DNA of 64,000 nt. It comes from Cordilura impudica (taxonomy: Eukaryota; Arthropoda; Insecta; Diptera; Scathophagidae). Below the pieces are notes generated by a model. That model ran no database searches. It saw nothing but the letters and a program-made list of their open reading frames with translations, and was not told the DNA's origin. Made by a program: the position numbers and the translations under genes. The stretch is from positions 231,859,603-231,923,602 of the forward strand of contig OY821517.1 of NCBI GenBank assembly GCA_963682025.1, written 5' to 3'. Every line of letters begins with the position of its first letter. The stretch's first letter is position 1. Of this stretch, positions 11,196-24,983 are shown piece by piece.

Positions 11196-12098
11196 GGTTT
11201 ACACTTTTCGAAAAGACATTTTATTTATACAAAACCACACCAAAATGCAATTATCTCACTTTTATTTGCCACACACACGTCTGCTCTGCAGAATAGAATA
11301 ACAAATATCACAAAGCAACAGCGAAAATAAAAAAAAGTCGCAGAATTTTTCACAGCCTACTAGCAAAATGTCAAATTCAATTAAATATCTACTTGACGAC
11401 TTCTGGCCAGTGGTCGATTTTTCGACCACCAAAAATAACGCTCTTCTGGGAAGTAGAAAACTTTCAATATTGTTACGGATATCAATTGATTATTGTTATT
11501 TGGTCTTTCCGCTTCCTCAACATGCAAAAATAAAATAAGTAATTTTAGTTTTAAGACTTTTTACTGAATTTTGAAAGTTGGTCCAAAAAAAGTCCTTTCT
11601 TCTTCCTTTCACGAAAATCTGCAAACTTTTATTTTTTTACGAAAAGCTAAAATCAATGCGTTAACAAAAGATCAAAATTGTCTTATCCATCAACGGTTTA
11701 AACAAAACATATCTATCGTTTGAGTTACATCGCTTCAAAGTTGCTGTTCGAAAAATCGACCAGCGGCCGAAAATGGGTTAAACGTTCTATTTTTTAACCA
11801 ATTTTCTATAAGATTTAACTCATTTTGTACCAATTCAGAGGCTACAATTTGTGATTCATTAGATGCAAATATAGCAGTGTCATCTGCATAATTAGTAATT
11901 GTAAGACCATCCATATTAGGCATTTCTGATGTGAATATTGTGAAAAGTACTGGACCAAGTACGCTTCCCAATGGAATCCCTGATTTAATTTGTCCAAAGT
12001 TTGAATTTTCTTTATTGATATTAACGTAGCAGCAGTCCAATATGCCACACTCTTTCAAAAGTTTGTTGAACATCTAAAAATACGGCGGAACAATATTG

Positions 12099-12327
12099 GG
12101 GGAAAGTCGTCGCATTCGATAACGAGTAAAAACAATCGAAATTCCATATTTTGGTTCATTATTTAAAGAAGAAGACAATCGTCCGAACTCGTTTCACTTT
12201 TACTATTAACTATGACCATAACTCGTTAGCTGTGACAGAGTAAAATTACTCTCTGTGTTTTATTTTGGAAAATAAAAAAATAATTGCGATCAAAAAATTT
12301 CGATAACGAATGCGACGATTCGACCCC
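12099..12327. mobile_element. GGGG-ended MITE, copy 1, inside Jockey RT
   Basis: A 229-bp element starts GGGGAAAGTCGTCGCATTCG and ends with the complement CGAATGCGACGATTCGACCCC-like sequence, giving terminal inverted repeats of about 28 bp. TG dinucleotides flank both ends. A second copy of very similar sequence lies at 56492-56712. Removing it and one TG restores the Jockey reading frame between ITNTFERK and SAVFLDVQQ. It has no coding capacity. Confidence 0.75.
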
Positions 12328-13439
12328 TGTTTTCTTTCGAATGTATTGGTAATGACGTCAGTAATCCAGTGACATTCTTCAGGTGTGTCATGTTTGTACC
12401 GGAACCCAAACTGATATTCTGGAATTATTTTTTGTTTTTCTATTATGGGAATCAGTCTTTTAAGAAATAGTCTCTCAAAAATCTTACAAAAGGTTGAAAA
12501 AAGGCTTATTGGTCTATAAGATACAACAGCGTTTTCTGATTTATTAGGTTTAAGTATCGTAACTATTTCTGTATATTACCACTAAGATGGAAAGTGACTT
12601 AATCTCAAGATTGAGTTAAATATCGTCGTAAAAAGTACACCTTTTTCAGGCAAATATATTAATACTTTGGAGTCGATATTATCATATCCTGTAGATTTTG
12701 TGTTGTTTAATTTATTAATAGCACTTCGTACCTCTGAAGAAGTTACATGTCAAGATGTGTCTAAAAAGTTCTAATGAAAATGGGTTGAAAGTTTGTTCTA
12801 TGTTTTTTAAATCAGTTAGCTTTTGTTTTCTCAGATCTAAACTATTCTTCATTAGCAAAACATAATTAATTTGTTCCTCCTTGATGTATGTTTGAGATAT
12901 GTTGTTTGAGATAGATTGTTTAAAAATGTTTTCATCAAATCATTTTTCTATTCTTTCTTTAAATATTGAGATACCCTGCTAAAATTTGTTTTATCTAATG
13001 AACATCTAGTGTTCTGATATAATCTCCATAGCCCTCTTTTTTTTATTAATAAGTTCTCTTATTTCTACCGCTATTCTAATATTACAGCCATTATTTTCGG
13101 ATTTTTTGGACGTTCATATAAACAACATTTTCCAACTCACAACCAGCTTTAATTGGTTTATTTACATTTATGTTCTGCTCTAACCAATATCCAATATATT
13201 ACAAATCTGTTTTAGCGGTAAAATTTTTAGACTTTTTCGCTACAATATGAAGAGCGACACTAAGTGTAATGATTATTGGACTGTGACCAGAACTCGAATC
13301 AGCGCTATGTAACCCTTTCAGATAATAATAAGATAATTGTTTCCAACTAAAACTAAATTTATTTTTCATCCTCATTCTTTTCAGTTTCAAATCAACTGTG
13401 ATTGTGATCGGACGTGTTGATAGTTTACCGCATGTGTAA

Positions 13440-13649
<210 letters not shown>

Positions 13650-13823
13650 TTAAGGAAAATTTCAGTTTCATTTGCATGACTAGAAACCTCATTGACATTC
13701 CATATTGCTATTCTTAAATTTAATTAAATAATTTCGTCATTAATATTGACATCATATTCATTAGATTTGCCATCATTGTTTCAAGTCTATCCATGTGGGA
13801 ACTTTTGTTGGAATTTGAAGTTT

Positions 13824-14818
13824 TTACAGTTTCTGAAAATGATATAATAAATTTGTTTTGTTCGTGGCACCATTTAATTCTTGAGATTCAATAGGATTGA
13901 TACCAAAATTGGTATTTCTTTTGGGTATTTGAAAAAATTTTTTTCCTGTTAGACCTGTTTGCAACAAGGTTTTGATATACTCTACAACCTTTGTAACTGG
14001 CTGTATGATGCAATAAACAATGTACACATTGAGATGAAGTTTCTGCAGTTTTTTTTTGTATTCAGCAGTTGAATGTACCATGCCGCACCATACACATCTG
14101 AATGGCTTTTTACAATATGATTTTGTATGTCGAAATTGCTGGCAAAGATGACATTGAACTAAATCATTTGCTCTAATTGGTGGCTGAATTTTATCGACAG
14201 CGTTATTCAAATGTTTTAAATCATAAATTGATTTATTGTTTGGGTTGGGGTCGAAATTATCATTGAAAGAGGCTATTTTGTAACACGACTCTTAGCATTT
14301 GTAACAGATCTGACTGGATAACATTTTACTATAAGTTAGGTTTTGATATCTTCGGTAGGTGCTGTATGGTGAAGATCTTTAACAACAATTCCATATGAGC
14401 TTTCTTGCTATAATTGATATGTATGGAAATTAATAATAGAAATTTCTAAATATTTGATAGCTTTTCTATAAGCATCAACAGACTTGATCATTAAACGAAC
14501 CTGACTTTCCCTTAAAGGCATAGTTAGAATCAGAACTAAGAATAACATTACTTAGTTGTTTTACCATAAGACTTATATTATGTACATTAAGAACATAGAT
14601 TGCTAGTGGTTTTGGTGTTGTTTGCTGTTTTTCTTATACCTCACCATATGCAGCATCAAGGGCTGCATATCTGTTGTTGGATGATGTAGTTGGTTGATCT
14701 AATACGTCCACTCTTATTTGTTGTTTATGTGGCGATTCTACCCGTTTACGTTTTGTGATGGTACACTCAACCAAATAAGTTGAGCATCATCACTGCTGCT
14801 TTGACTATTGTTTTGCAT
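13824..14818 (-). pseudogene. Jockey ORF1 (gag-like nucleic-acid-binding protein)
   Basis: The likely start is the ATG at 14816-14818 (MQNNSQSSSDDAQLIW). Frameshifts follow; SYGIVVKDLHHTAP near 14370 is the conserved gag-like segment before the zinc knuckles. The C-terminal part has CHLCQQFRHTKSYC and CVWCGMVHSTAEY, CCHC-type knuckles typical of Jockey ORF1, with the last cysteine of the second knuckle apparently changed to Y. Such proteins coat the element RNA. Multiple stops make this copy non-functional. Confidence 0.7.
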
Positions 14819-14864
14819 TTCCATAGCTTCAAACTAAAATATAATTGGGGTCTTTCAAAGAGGT

Positions 14865-15165
14865 GCACTTGTGCGAAAAGCTGGAGAACTCAATACCTCC
14901 GATAATCTCACTCTTTTATATTCCGGCAAGCTGCAAGACCAGCCAAGATTGAGTGGAGTCGGCATCCTTTTATCCAGTGAAGCCCGCAATGCACTGGCCG
15001 ACTGGAAATCTTCTGGTGATGGAATAGTTAGCGCAATATTTCGCACCAGGGCTAGAAACCTGACCTGTGTACAATGCTAGGCACCAACCGAAAACTCTGA
15101 AACTGCGGAAAAGGAAAGTTCTTATAGCCACCTAAACAGAGCACTCTCATTGTTATCTCGTGGTG
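14865..15165 (+). pseudogene. LINE endonuclease scrap (RTE-like)
   Basis: The frame reads NTSDNLTLLYSGK, LSGVGILLSSEARNAL, FRTRARNLT and, after a stop at 15078-15080, APTENSETAEKE. The YSG...GVGI...APTE order is that of apurinic-type endonucleases in RTE-like LINEs, which nick the target for reverse transcription. Only this central piece is present and both ends are lost. It lies between the Jockey and the Helitron. Confidence 0.6.
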
Positions 15166-15546
15166 AGTAGTATGTTTATGGCGTTTCTAACTCAGTTTTC
15201 TCATACAAATTGATGCGTTGATCCATTTTAACTTGGTATCACTAAAAGTTTTCATTGTTTTGTCACCACTGTTTTTTAGCATGTTGACAAGCCCAACTCA
15301 CTTTTTTCAATACAATGTTGATAGAGCTTCCACTATCTAACACTAGGTGGTGGCACCGGTTTTTTTCTTAATTTAATAATCATGTGAACATAATATTTTT
15401 CATATCCGTTACCTTTGAATATTCAAATTTGGTTTGTACGAGTATATGTTTTTGAGAAAAATATAGTTATGATCGACCCATTTTTTGATAGATTTAACTG
15501 AAAATCGGGAATTTACTCTATATGGGGACTATGACTAAAAATTATT
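15166..15546. other. Unassigned spacer
   Basis: Moderately AT-rich DNA without a recognisable gene, repeat or terminal structure. Confidence 0.4.
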
Positions 15547-15877
15547 TCTATATATATAAAAACGGTGGTTCATTTGTTTGTAACGAATGATCTCAGAAAC
15601 CATAATAGCTGTCGGGCTAAGATTTACATCATAGGTTCGAGCTCTTCTGTGTTTTTTTTTAGTTTCACCCCTCTAGCTGGCGTTTGGGGTCAAGTTATAA
15701 CAAAATTCTTATTTTCAGTGCGATTTGACTGCAATGCAGAATGTATGTATGTTTCGTTATAAGAAATTTTTGTATGTATAAATGGACCCGATAGGTGCCG
15801 CTGGGGTAAAGTTATTTCGAATATTCTTATTTACGGTGCGATTTTACTGAAACTAAGTATGTACATATATGTATGTT
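15547..15877 (+). mobile_element. Helitron 5' end fragment
   Basis: It starts TCTATATATATAAAAACGGT, the usual TC plus AT-rich start of fly Helitrons, followed by GTTTGTAACG. Two internal segments with GACCCGATAGGTGCCGCTGG-like sequence recur at 36318-36337, after the LINE cluster. It is cut at 15866-15877 by the 12-bp duplication made by LINE A. The base before TC is T, not the expected A. Confidence 0.6.
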
Positions 15878-16157
15878 CTCGTGCGGAGATGCCAGTCTCC
15901 CATCGGGCGCGTCCCCAGGTGGCGGATAGGAGGGTTAGGATGCACCCTAATGGCTCTGATATAACTGCTCACCGGCTATTGTAGAAGATTACTATTAGAG
16001 AGTATCTTAATTTAAAGATCATCGTAGTCAGGTAAAAGCTCCCTTTGTAACTAAAGATGTTTTTACAAGAGGACGTTGATTTTCGGGGGTCATGCACTCC
16101 TCGCGGTCCAAAAAATGGATAGGGGTGGTTCCCGAAAAGAAACCAAAAAATGGTTGA

Positions 16158-17622
16158 ATGTCTTCTAAAGATAAAATAGTTACGGTGCAGGGCCTGAATA
16201 ACCCAGTACCGGCGGCTAAGTGTTGTGAGCAAGCGGGCCCACAGTCGTCGAGATCAGTTGACTGCAAGTCCACTATAGAGGTGGGTAACTTGGCCTCCAT
16301 AGATGGGTATGTTACAGGAAAAACCCAAAATAAGGAGACTGAGGAGTCGGATCCGAGAGGAGCCTTGTGCGACCTCAACCTCACAGGACAGGTTCGGATT
16401 CCGACGAATCGAATTCCTCAAGCGAAGGTAACGACACAGTCATTCCACACAGCCTAAAGAGGCAAATTCCGATGTGATCAAGATGGTAGAAGAAGTAAGC
16501 GCCAGCATAGCTAAACTCTCTACCAATAAGAAAAGTTATCTGGGGCCCAACGACGAAAAATCGCCAAAATGAACCGGAAAACACAAAAAGCCAAAGAAAC
16601 GCAAGATGTTCTAAAGGAAAATGGACCTTCTACACCCACATCCTCGTGTAGAACTTTGCAGAGGCAAAAAAGAAGAAGAGGAATTCCATGCTAGCCAGTA
16701 CACAGTTGATCAATAACCCCAACCTGAAGATTAGAGGTACCATTGCGGGAACTCAATCCAAAGGAGAGGTTATTGGGCCAACGTTAACTGGGAAAGATGG
16801 TGCAAAAGGTAATCCTTCATTGCAAGTTCAAAACTCCTTCAAAGGTGTTAGAAAAGCAACGAAGAGAAAACAGATTGCACCATCAGGCAAGGAACAATCG
16901 ACTTCATATGCTAGTATGGCGAAAAAACCAGCAATGGACGAACTTTGTTACGCCATTGTAGATTTAAGTAGTCCCACCGGCAAAATCCCAACTGCCCAGA
17001 GAGCAGCACTCGAAGAGGCATTTAATAAAAGGATCATGGAGTATGTTCTAGACGCTGAAAAGGATGCCCAAGAGATCCAAATAAATAGCTGCAAATTCTC
17101 CATGGACGTACTTATGATACAACTTGCGTCCAACGCATGTGTACAAACCCTGGAGAAAATGGTGGAATGTATACCAGCTCCTTGGGACGGTGCCAAACTG
17201 TCCCTTGTCAAAAAGGCAGACATTCCACCCCTAACCAAAGCGTCTTTCTTCACCAAAGGTTGGGGCAGCAAACTTGCTACTGAAGACGTGTTTAAGTCTT
17301 GGCCGAACAAAATAAAGGCATAGCCACTGACAAATGGGAGATATTCCACAGAGAGGAGGGCCAAGACGGCACTCTTTTCGTTGTAGGTATTGATCAGGAG
17401 TCAATGGCTAGCCTCAAAACAACAAAAGGTAAAGCCTGCTTCGTATCAGCCGCAGTTTACTTTAAAGTATGCAAAACTACCATTGGCTGGGAGAAGGCAA
17501 CCGAGAAGACCAAGACGGGTACTAGTGAGGGGAGTTCCACCAACCCAACACCATCTACGTCAGAAACAAAGGGAGAGTTAGAAATAACTAACTCCCAAGA
17601 AGAACAACTTTTAGCCGAATAA
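16158..17622 (+). pseudogene. LINE A ORF1 (gag-like)
   Basis: The frame starts MSSKDKIVTVQGL. Frameshifts near 16457, 16680 and 17300 divide it. The middle has LSGAQRRKIAKMNRKTQKAK, a basic stretch familiar in LOA-type ORF1. The following globular part (YASMAKKPAMDELCYAIVDL through WDGAKLSLVKKADIP, then IATDKWEIFHREE and GTLFVVGIDQESM) parallels LINE B ORF1. It ends at the TAA at 17620-17622, which overlaps the ORF2 ATG. It should bind the element RNA, but this copy is broken. Confidence 0.7.
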
Positions 17623-19894
17623 TGATCATGCTCATGCAGATCAACCTCCATCGGAGCAAAACGGCTACTTTAACTCTGATGGAATAACTACAAAAAGGTA
17701 AGTTACATATCATACTAGTATAGGAACCTTGGACGGTAAATGACAAGGTTACTGGACTCAATGGTCCTAATTACCAAATTTTTTATGCTCATACAGGAAC
17801 TCGACCGAGAACTTGTATTATTTGTTACAAAAACCTATATTATCTCTTTTCTCCAGACTTGTCCACACGGAAGCCAACCGATGCTCTTGGTATCGGTTTA
17901 TCTTCCTTCGGACTCGCCGACATCTCCACCGACGTCGGAACTGGAAGAGATGGTAAGGACAGCTAGAACAACAGGTAAGGAAATTCTCATAGGGTGCGAT
18001 GCGAATTCTCACCATATAAAATGGGGTACTTGGAACTGTAACCAAAGGGGGGACGCTTTGCTTAATGAAAATAACCTTTTCACCCTTAATATTGGGAACA
18101 CGGCAACCTTTGTTAACAGATTAAGGGAAGAGGTTTTAGATATTTCAATTTGTTCAAAAAATCTAGTGGACGATATCCAAGATTGGCATGTCTCTAGCGA
18201 GCATTCCTTCTCGGATCATCGATACATCTTATTTAATCTGATACAACCACTGCCTGAACCCCTTATGTTCAGGAATAAGGCTAAAACGGATTGGCCAAAA
18301 TTTAGAAGAAATCTAATAGCCCGTCTAACTTCTCCTCCCACAGTCCTAAGGAATATTGAAGAAGTTGACGGGGAAGTAGATAGATTAACGAAGAGCCTAA
18401 TTGAGTCTTTCAAGGAATGTTGTCCACTCCGGGAAAGGAGATCTCCCCGAGAGAAACCCTGGCTGACAGGGGAGTTGATAAATCTTGGGAAGGACGTCCG
18501 AAGATTATTTAATAGGGCTCGTCGTAAAAAACATGTAGTATACTGGGATGACTATCATGACAAACTCAGGGAATACAACAAAAAGATTCGAGTAGCCAAA
18601 CGCAACTCCTGGAATCTTTTCTGTGAACAGGTTGATAGCGTTAATGACGTCTCGAAAATCAAGAAATTCTTATCGAAAACCCATTCACAGCCTGAAACTC
18701 TAGTCAATAAATACGGGATTCGGGTGGAATCAATGGAACAGTCCTTAAGAATATTGATGGAAACACACTTTCTTACCGAAAAGCTTGGGCCAAATAGGAA
18801 CCCAGAAATTGGTACCAATGTGTCCCGACAAACTGGAACCAACGTGGAACAACAGACGGGACACGATGGGGAACAATATGAAGGGCCTAATGAGGAACAA
18901 AATTGAGAGGAAAGAAATGATAAAATAACCGAAAATATGGTAATTAAGGCAATACAAAGCTTTGCCCCTTTTAAGGCAGCAGGCCCAGATGAAGTCTTTC
19001 CTGCTCTACTACAAAAAAGCGGGGACTTAATTGGTGGTAGTCTGGCTGTCATATTCTCTGCTTGCCTAAAATTAGCGTACACCCCCAGGGCATGGCAGGA
19101 GGCCAAAGTGGTCTTCATACCAAAACCGGGAAAGGAAAGCTACGCGAACTCAAAGGCCTATCGACCGATAAGTCTTACATCCTTCTTATTGAAAACCTTG
19201 GAGCGAATAGTCGATAACATGGTTAAATGTCAAATCCCAAATGAGTTGTTGAAATTCAAACAGCACGCTTATTTAAAGGGACGCTCAGTGAAGACTGCGC
19301 TCCATGAAGTAGTTCACCACATCGAAAGATCTTGATCCAAAAATCTTCACCCTAGCTACATTCATTGATATAGAAGGAGCTTTTAACAATGTATCAACCA
19401 ATACGCTACTCCAATCCCTAGAAAGATTCGACATTGACCGGGATATTAATGCCTGGATCAGTCACATGCTAGGGAATAGATGGATAAGTTGCGAGGTTGG
19501 TGGCATTAAAATAAGAAACAAGGTTTGTTGTGGGACACCTCAAGGGGGGATTTTATCCCCCCTTCTCTGGGTGACCACTATAAACAGTCTACTAAGGATT
19601 CTAGCCAATAAGGGTTTCCAACCTGTCTGCTACGCGGACGACGTAGTGATACTGTTAAGGGGGAAAGATCCCAGAGATTTATGTAGGAGGGCGTCGAATG
19701 CACTCGAAATAGCATATGACTGGGCACAACCGAGGGGTTTGAATGTGAACCCAGAGAAAACTGAAGTATGTCTCTTCACAAGGAAGACGAAAATAATCGA
19801 CTTTGATGAACCTCGCTTCCAGGGCAAAACGATTAGAATCACACAGACGGTGAAATACCTTGGGGTGATTCTCGATAAAAAACTTACTTGGGGG
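17622..19894 (+). pseudogene. LINE A ORF2, 5' part (endonuclease and RT)
   Basis: ORF2 starts with the ATG at 17622-17624, overlapping the ORF1 stop as TAATG. MQINLHRSKTATLTL begins the apurinic-type endonuclease; EPW follows after a stop. Downstream are GCDANSHHIKWGT and EHSFSDHRYI, the catalytic D and SDH motifs. The reverse transcriptase has KPGKESYANSKAYRPISL, FIDIEGAFNN (motif A), GTPQGGILSPLLW and CYADDVVIL (YADD). Stops or frameshifts lie near 17685, 17860, 18906 and 19335. It stops at LDKKLTWG where LINE B is inserted. Confidence 0.8.
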
Positions 19895-19942
19895 CTATGA
19901 CGCGGTCGACATAATTTTTCCCCTGCACTCGTGGGAACCAAA

Positions 19943-21151
19943 ATGAACTCTTCCAAAACAAACAAAAACAAAAATAAAATTCGAGGCTCTGCCTCACAGT
20001 CCGCTGCTAGCTCATCTAGCAGTTGTCCGAAGGCTGAGACCCAGGAGTCTGGCCATTTAGAAAACGCTGCGACCTCTGGTCAAAGCTCTAGCGGGTTGGG
20101 GTCCGTTGTCAGTCCGACTACAATCTCCATCACTGGCAGCAAACCCATGAAGGCTATGGACAAATCCGGTCACCTTGGGAATGCAGCTAAGGAGGGGTCC
20201 AAGTCTGGTAAGACTGGGGTCAATCACGTCCGTCCGTCAAAGGCGAAATACAATCAGAGGAGACTATGCCTTAAGATTATCGATAGGCTCGACCAAGCGA
20301 AGCTGTCTGATAGACAGAGAGAGTCGCTCACATGGGCTAAGAAGGTCACTGAAGAACAGGACCTCTCAGCTAAGACTAGTGTACCTGATAAACAGGTTGC
20401 TAGTACCTCGAGGGTGGGTAAAAGGCTGCGCTCGCCAGATGAGAAACCATTACCTAAACGTACTAAAGTGGCCGGCAACGCTTTGCCGAAGTCGTTTAGT
20501 CAGGTTGTCAAAGACAGCCTTGTAATGGCTATCATTAACAGGGGAGATGAAGATGGCACTATCCCCAAGGACAAGTGGAGTTATGTGGAGGCCAAACTAG
20601 CCGAAGTATTCTTCACTGTCCTTGAGGAAATGCCACGTCCACCTCCAACCTGCCGCGACGCAGGCTGGCACCAAGGCCGTGCTAAGTTGGTGGCTTTTGC
20701 TGACCAACGCTCATTATCCCTTTACAGGGCTGCCGTCAGCAAACTAGGAGAGCTCTGGCCGGGAGCAAAACTGGATGTTGTGCACAAGCATGACATCCCG
20801 TCCCGACCCAGAGCGCATGCTTGGCTTCCGGCAACTCCTGTTGATGCGGAATCTGTGCTAAAGATGCTGAAGGTCTGCAATCCTGATCTTCCAACGCACA
20901 ATTGGAAGATTGGTAGATTTGGTGATACAGAGGGGGCACGTCGGCAGGTAACACTGTTACTTAATGCCGAATCCCTCCCGCGTTTAACCGAGACAAACAG
21001 CATCATTTCCTACGGATTTGGGCAGATTACGATCAAAGTCTATAAAAGCGATCAGGGACCAATCCCAGAGATTGTCAAGCCAGTAGAGAAGTCTGCTGGG
21101 GAGGGGACCTCTGGTGAAGCTCAAGCTGAGGTGGGTTCCCACACAGCTATG
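19943..21151 (+). CDS. LINE B ORF1 (gag-like), cut at 3' end
   Basis: This is a long clean frame from MNSSKTNKNKNK. The first 180 residues are low in complexity and rich in S, K and Q, with a nuclear-type basic patch (KPLPKRTKV). The globular domain begins NALPKSFSQVVKDSLVMAII and runs through WPGAKLDVVHKHDIPSRPR and IGRFGDTEGARRQVTLLLNA. This domain order matches LINE A ORF1. These proteins form the RNA particle of the element. The natural end is missing because an LTR begins at 21152; reading into the LTR adds about 18 foreign codons. Confidence 0.75.
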
Positions 21152-22395
<1,244 letters not shown>

Positions 22396-23449
22396 TTAAT
22401 GGCGCAGCCGGTCTTCGGACCAAAAATCGTTCCTTGTTTTATTAATTATTTGATTTTTTTTATGTATCAGGTGTAGGGAGTTAGTTGTGAGGATATAACG
22501 CCAACATTATTGGTTAACATTAAAATTGTTCGTTGTTAGGATAATTAATTATTTGTTTTATTGTACTATTTACCAGGTGTAGGTAGTTAATTGTCTTAGG
22601 TTGTTTTATTTATTTTTGTTTTCGGGTCGATTAATTGTTAGATTATTGGATTCGTTTGAAGAATAATAATTTGTTTTTTTGTGTGTTTAGTTTGTTACTA
22701 CTTTTTGGATCGTTTAGTTTTTCGAAGCGTGCAGTTAATTTTCATTGATTGTTTTGTTTTATATGGTGTTTTTAGAGGATATTGCATGCGATTTGATTTT
22801 TGCGTGCATTTTAATTTAGTTTTGATTTATCAGATAGTTAGTTTTCACTGGGAAATATTGAATATATTTTGTAGAGTATTAAATATACATATATATTATT
22901 TTTTTTTTTTGGATCGTCTGTCTTTAGTTTGGATTTTGTTCATTTTTTTTTTCTTTATGTTTAGTCAGGGAATGGTCTTAAAGTTGATTTTTATTTTTAT
23001 TGCGTAATTTTATCAAATATATTATATTTTATTTTATCACATATATTAAATATGGGTTGCGAGTAGGGTTTGAATATTTATGAGTTTGGATATTTATTGG
23101 TTTTTATTTTGTGCAATATATTTAAGTGAGTTTTAATTTCATTGGGATTTTAGTTTTAATTATGAATATGTTTGTTCAAAGGCGCATCATTTTTATATAA
23201 GTGGTCCGATTGTTTTTTTTTTAATTGTTTGTGAAAATTAGGTTATTGATGAATTTCCAGGAATTTTAAATTACAGATGAATGTTTAATTATAGGTTGGT
23301 TTGTTACTCTCAGATTTTATTGTTTTTATTTTTTCAGCATATAGTTTTAGCAATCAAAGCGATATAATTTTTTCTGTTTTTGTTTTATTTAGAACTATAA
23401 AGATCATTTTTTTTACGGTTTAGTAGGGACTGGGTTGGTAAATTCGTAC
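22396..23449 (+). other. Gypsy element leader with primer-binding site
   Basis: The primer-binding site TGGCGCAGCCGGT starts near 22400. The rest is a T-rich leader of about 1 kb before gag. A 108-codon open stretch in it (22681-23007) is F/I/V-rich with no family resemblance and is taken as chance. Confidence 0.5.
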
Positions 23450-24983
23450 GGAGCAAACACTGGTCGAATTAGAACAAGCGAAACAGCTGCTAGCGGACTT
23501 CAGGGCAAAGACGGATTATTTCCTCGAAAGGCTTTGGGGTGAGGTCAGACGTCGGTGCCAGACCCAGGAGAATTTTCATCTCATAAGGGCTAAGGTTGAC
23601 GGTACCTGGAAAATCACTAGATTGGAAGAGGCCGATCTAGTGCTAGAGGAGTTGCGCCGGTTGGTTGAAACTCAAGAGGAGTGTAATACCGGGAAGATCT
23701 TGGAGCTTAAGGAGGAATTGGAGGCTCTCCAAAATCAAAACAAGAGACTTAAGAACGAAATTCAGGAGAATCTAAAGGAGGCCGAGATTTTAGACAAGGA
23801 GAACGAGGCCCTACGGAGGACAATATCGGGTACAGGTGCGACCTCGGTCAGCAGATTAGAGTTCGAGGACCTCGAGGAAGCCAATAGGAGAATTTCCGAG
23901 TTGCAGGGTCAGCTACGTTTAGCACAACAAGAGCACAGTATACAGACGGGGGATCTGTACCATAAGGAGCCTAGGGGGCAACAGCCAACACAGATGATAT
24001 CCTCCCGGGATATTCTGAAAACGGGCAAGGCGTTAGTGCCTACGTTCGGCGGCGAGCCATCGCCAAGCCTGCAAACAGAAGTGTATAAATTCATTGATGG
24101 ATGTAGATTAGCGGCGAAAGGGGTACCGCCGGAAAAGGTGGAGGAATATTTGGAAATTGTGAAACAGAGGCTTTACGGGGATGCATACCAGTTGGTGAGG
24201 TTACGTACTTTTACGTCAGTACATGAGTTGTTGGCAATTGTAAAATCAACATACTTAAAGAGTAGGTCGCTTGACTCGGTGCTAAGGGAGCTATATGAAG
24301 CCTGCCAAAGGAGGGATGAGGATGTGAGACAGTTTGCTAGGCGTCTTCAGACATTAGCAGCAACAGCTCATGCCATACTAGATGAAAACTATAAAGGGAG
24401 AAAGGACGAGATAATGACTATTGAGATAGAAAGAAAGGTATAATCAGCATTCACATCTGGCCTGAGGGACCCAATTCTGCGTGGTAGGATGTTGGCAAGC
24501 AGCTCATGTAAGTTGGACGATCTCTTGATTGAAGCACTGGCGGCTCAAGCAACTCTTTGGCGGGGGGATGATCCTCCGTTAAGGGGTGTAAACTTTAATG
24601 AGGAGTACACCCGCGAGGATCCAGTCTCGGGTCTCGTGGCAGCCGTAGAACAGTTGTTGCGCAGGACGGAGGCAGATAAGGCAGCTCCGCTCAACAATGC
24701 TGGGTCAAGCGGTACGGCATACAATAATGCTGGGTCAAGTGGTACGGCATACGATAATGCTGGGTCAAGTGGCAATGCATATTGCGTTGAATGTAGAATA
24801 TACGGCCATGAGCCAGCTGTGGTAGGACCCTCGACGATGGAGAGAGGGCAACCTGGAAGTTCGAGACCAAAAGGGAAATGCTATAATTGCGGCAAGGAGG
24901 GACATTTTGGTAGGCAATGTACACAGGGGAGAAATGTGTCGGGAAACGGGCAGGGCCACCGACTCGATCACACGAAAGTCTAA
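23450..24983 (+). pseudogene. Gypsy-type Gag
   Basis: An open frame with no ATG starts near 23450 (ELEQAKQLLADFR). A long coiled coil occupies roughly the first 130 residues (EALQNQNKRLKNEIQENLKE). The capsid-like region follows (GEPSPSLQTEVYKFIDGC, LYEACQRRDEDVRQFARR). A TAA at 24441-24443 interrupts it in frame. Three 30-bp repeats (about 24689-24778) encode NNAGSSGTAY units, and a CCHC zinc knuckle CYNCGKEGHFGRQC binds RNA near 24880-24921. Gag forms the particle that packages element RNA. The missing start codon and the stop suggest a dead copy. Confidence 0.75.

Larger units (their letters stand above)
8844..11781 (-). mobile_element. piggyBac element inserted in Jockey
   Basis: TTAA at 8844-8847 and TTAA at 11778-11781 flank inverted termini: CCCATTATCGGCCGCT on the left matches the complement of AGCGGCCGAAAATGGG on the right. 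A subterminal inverted pair containing GTGGTCGATTTTTCGACCA-like sequence lies at about 8976-9003 and 11400-11432. The insertion lies inside the Jockey reverse-transcriptase gene, whose frame continues when the element and one TTAA are left out. Total length is about 2.93 kb, normal for piggyBac. It carries one broken transposase gene. Confidence 0.85.

Noticed and set aside
22681..23007. 108-codon frame in the gypsy leader
   Set aside because: T-rich leader translating to F/I/V-rich sequence; no signal or domain order, and no relation to env.
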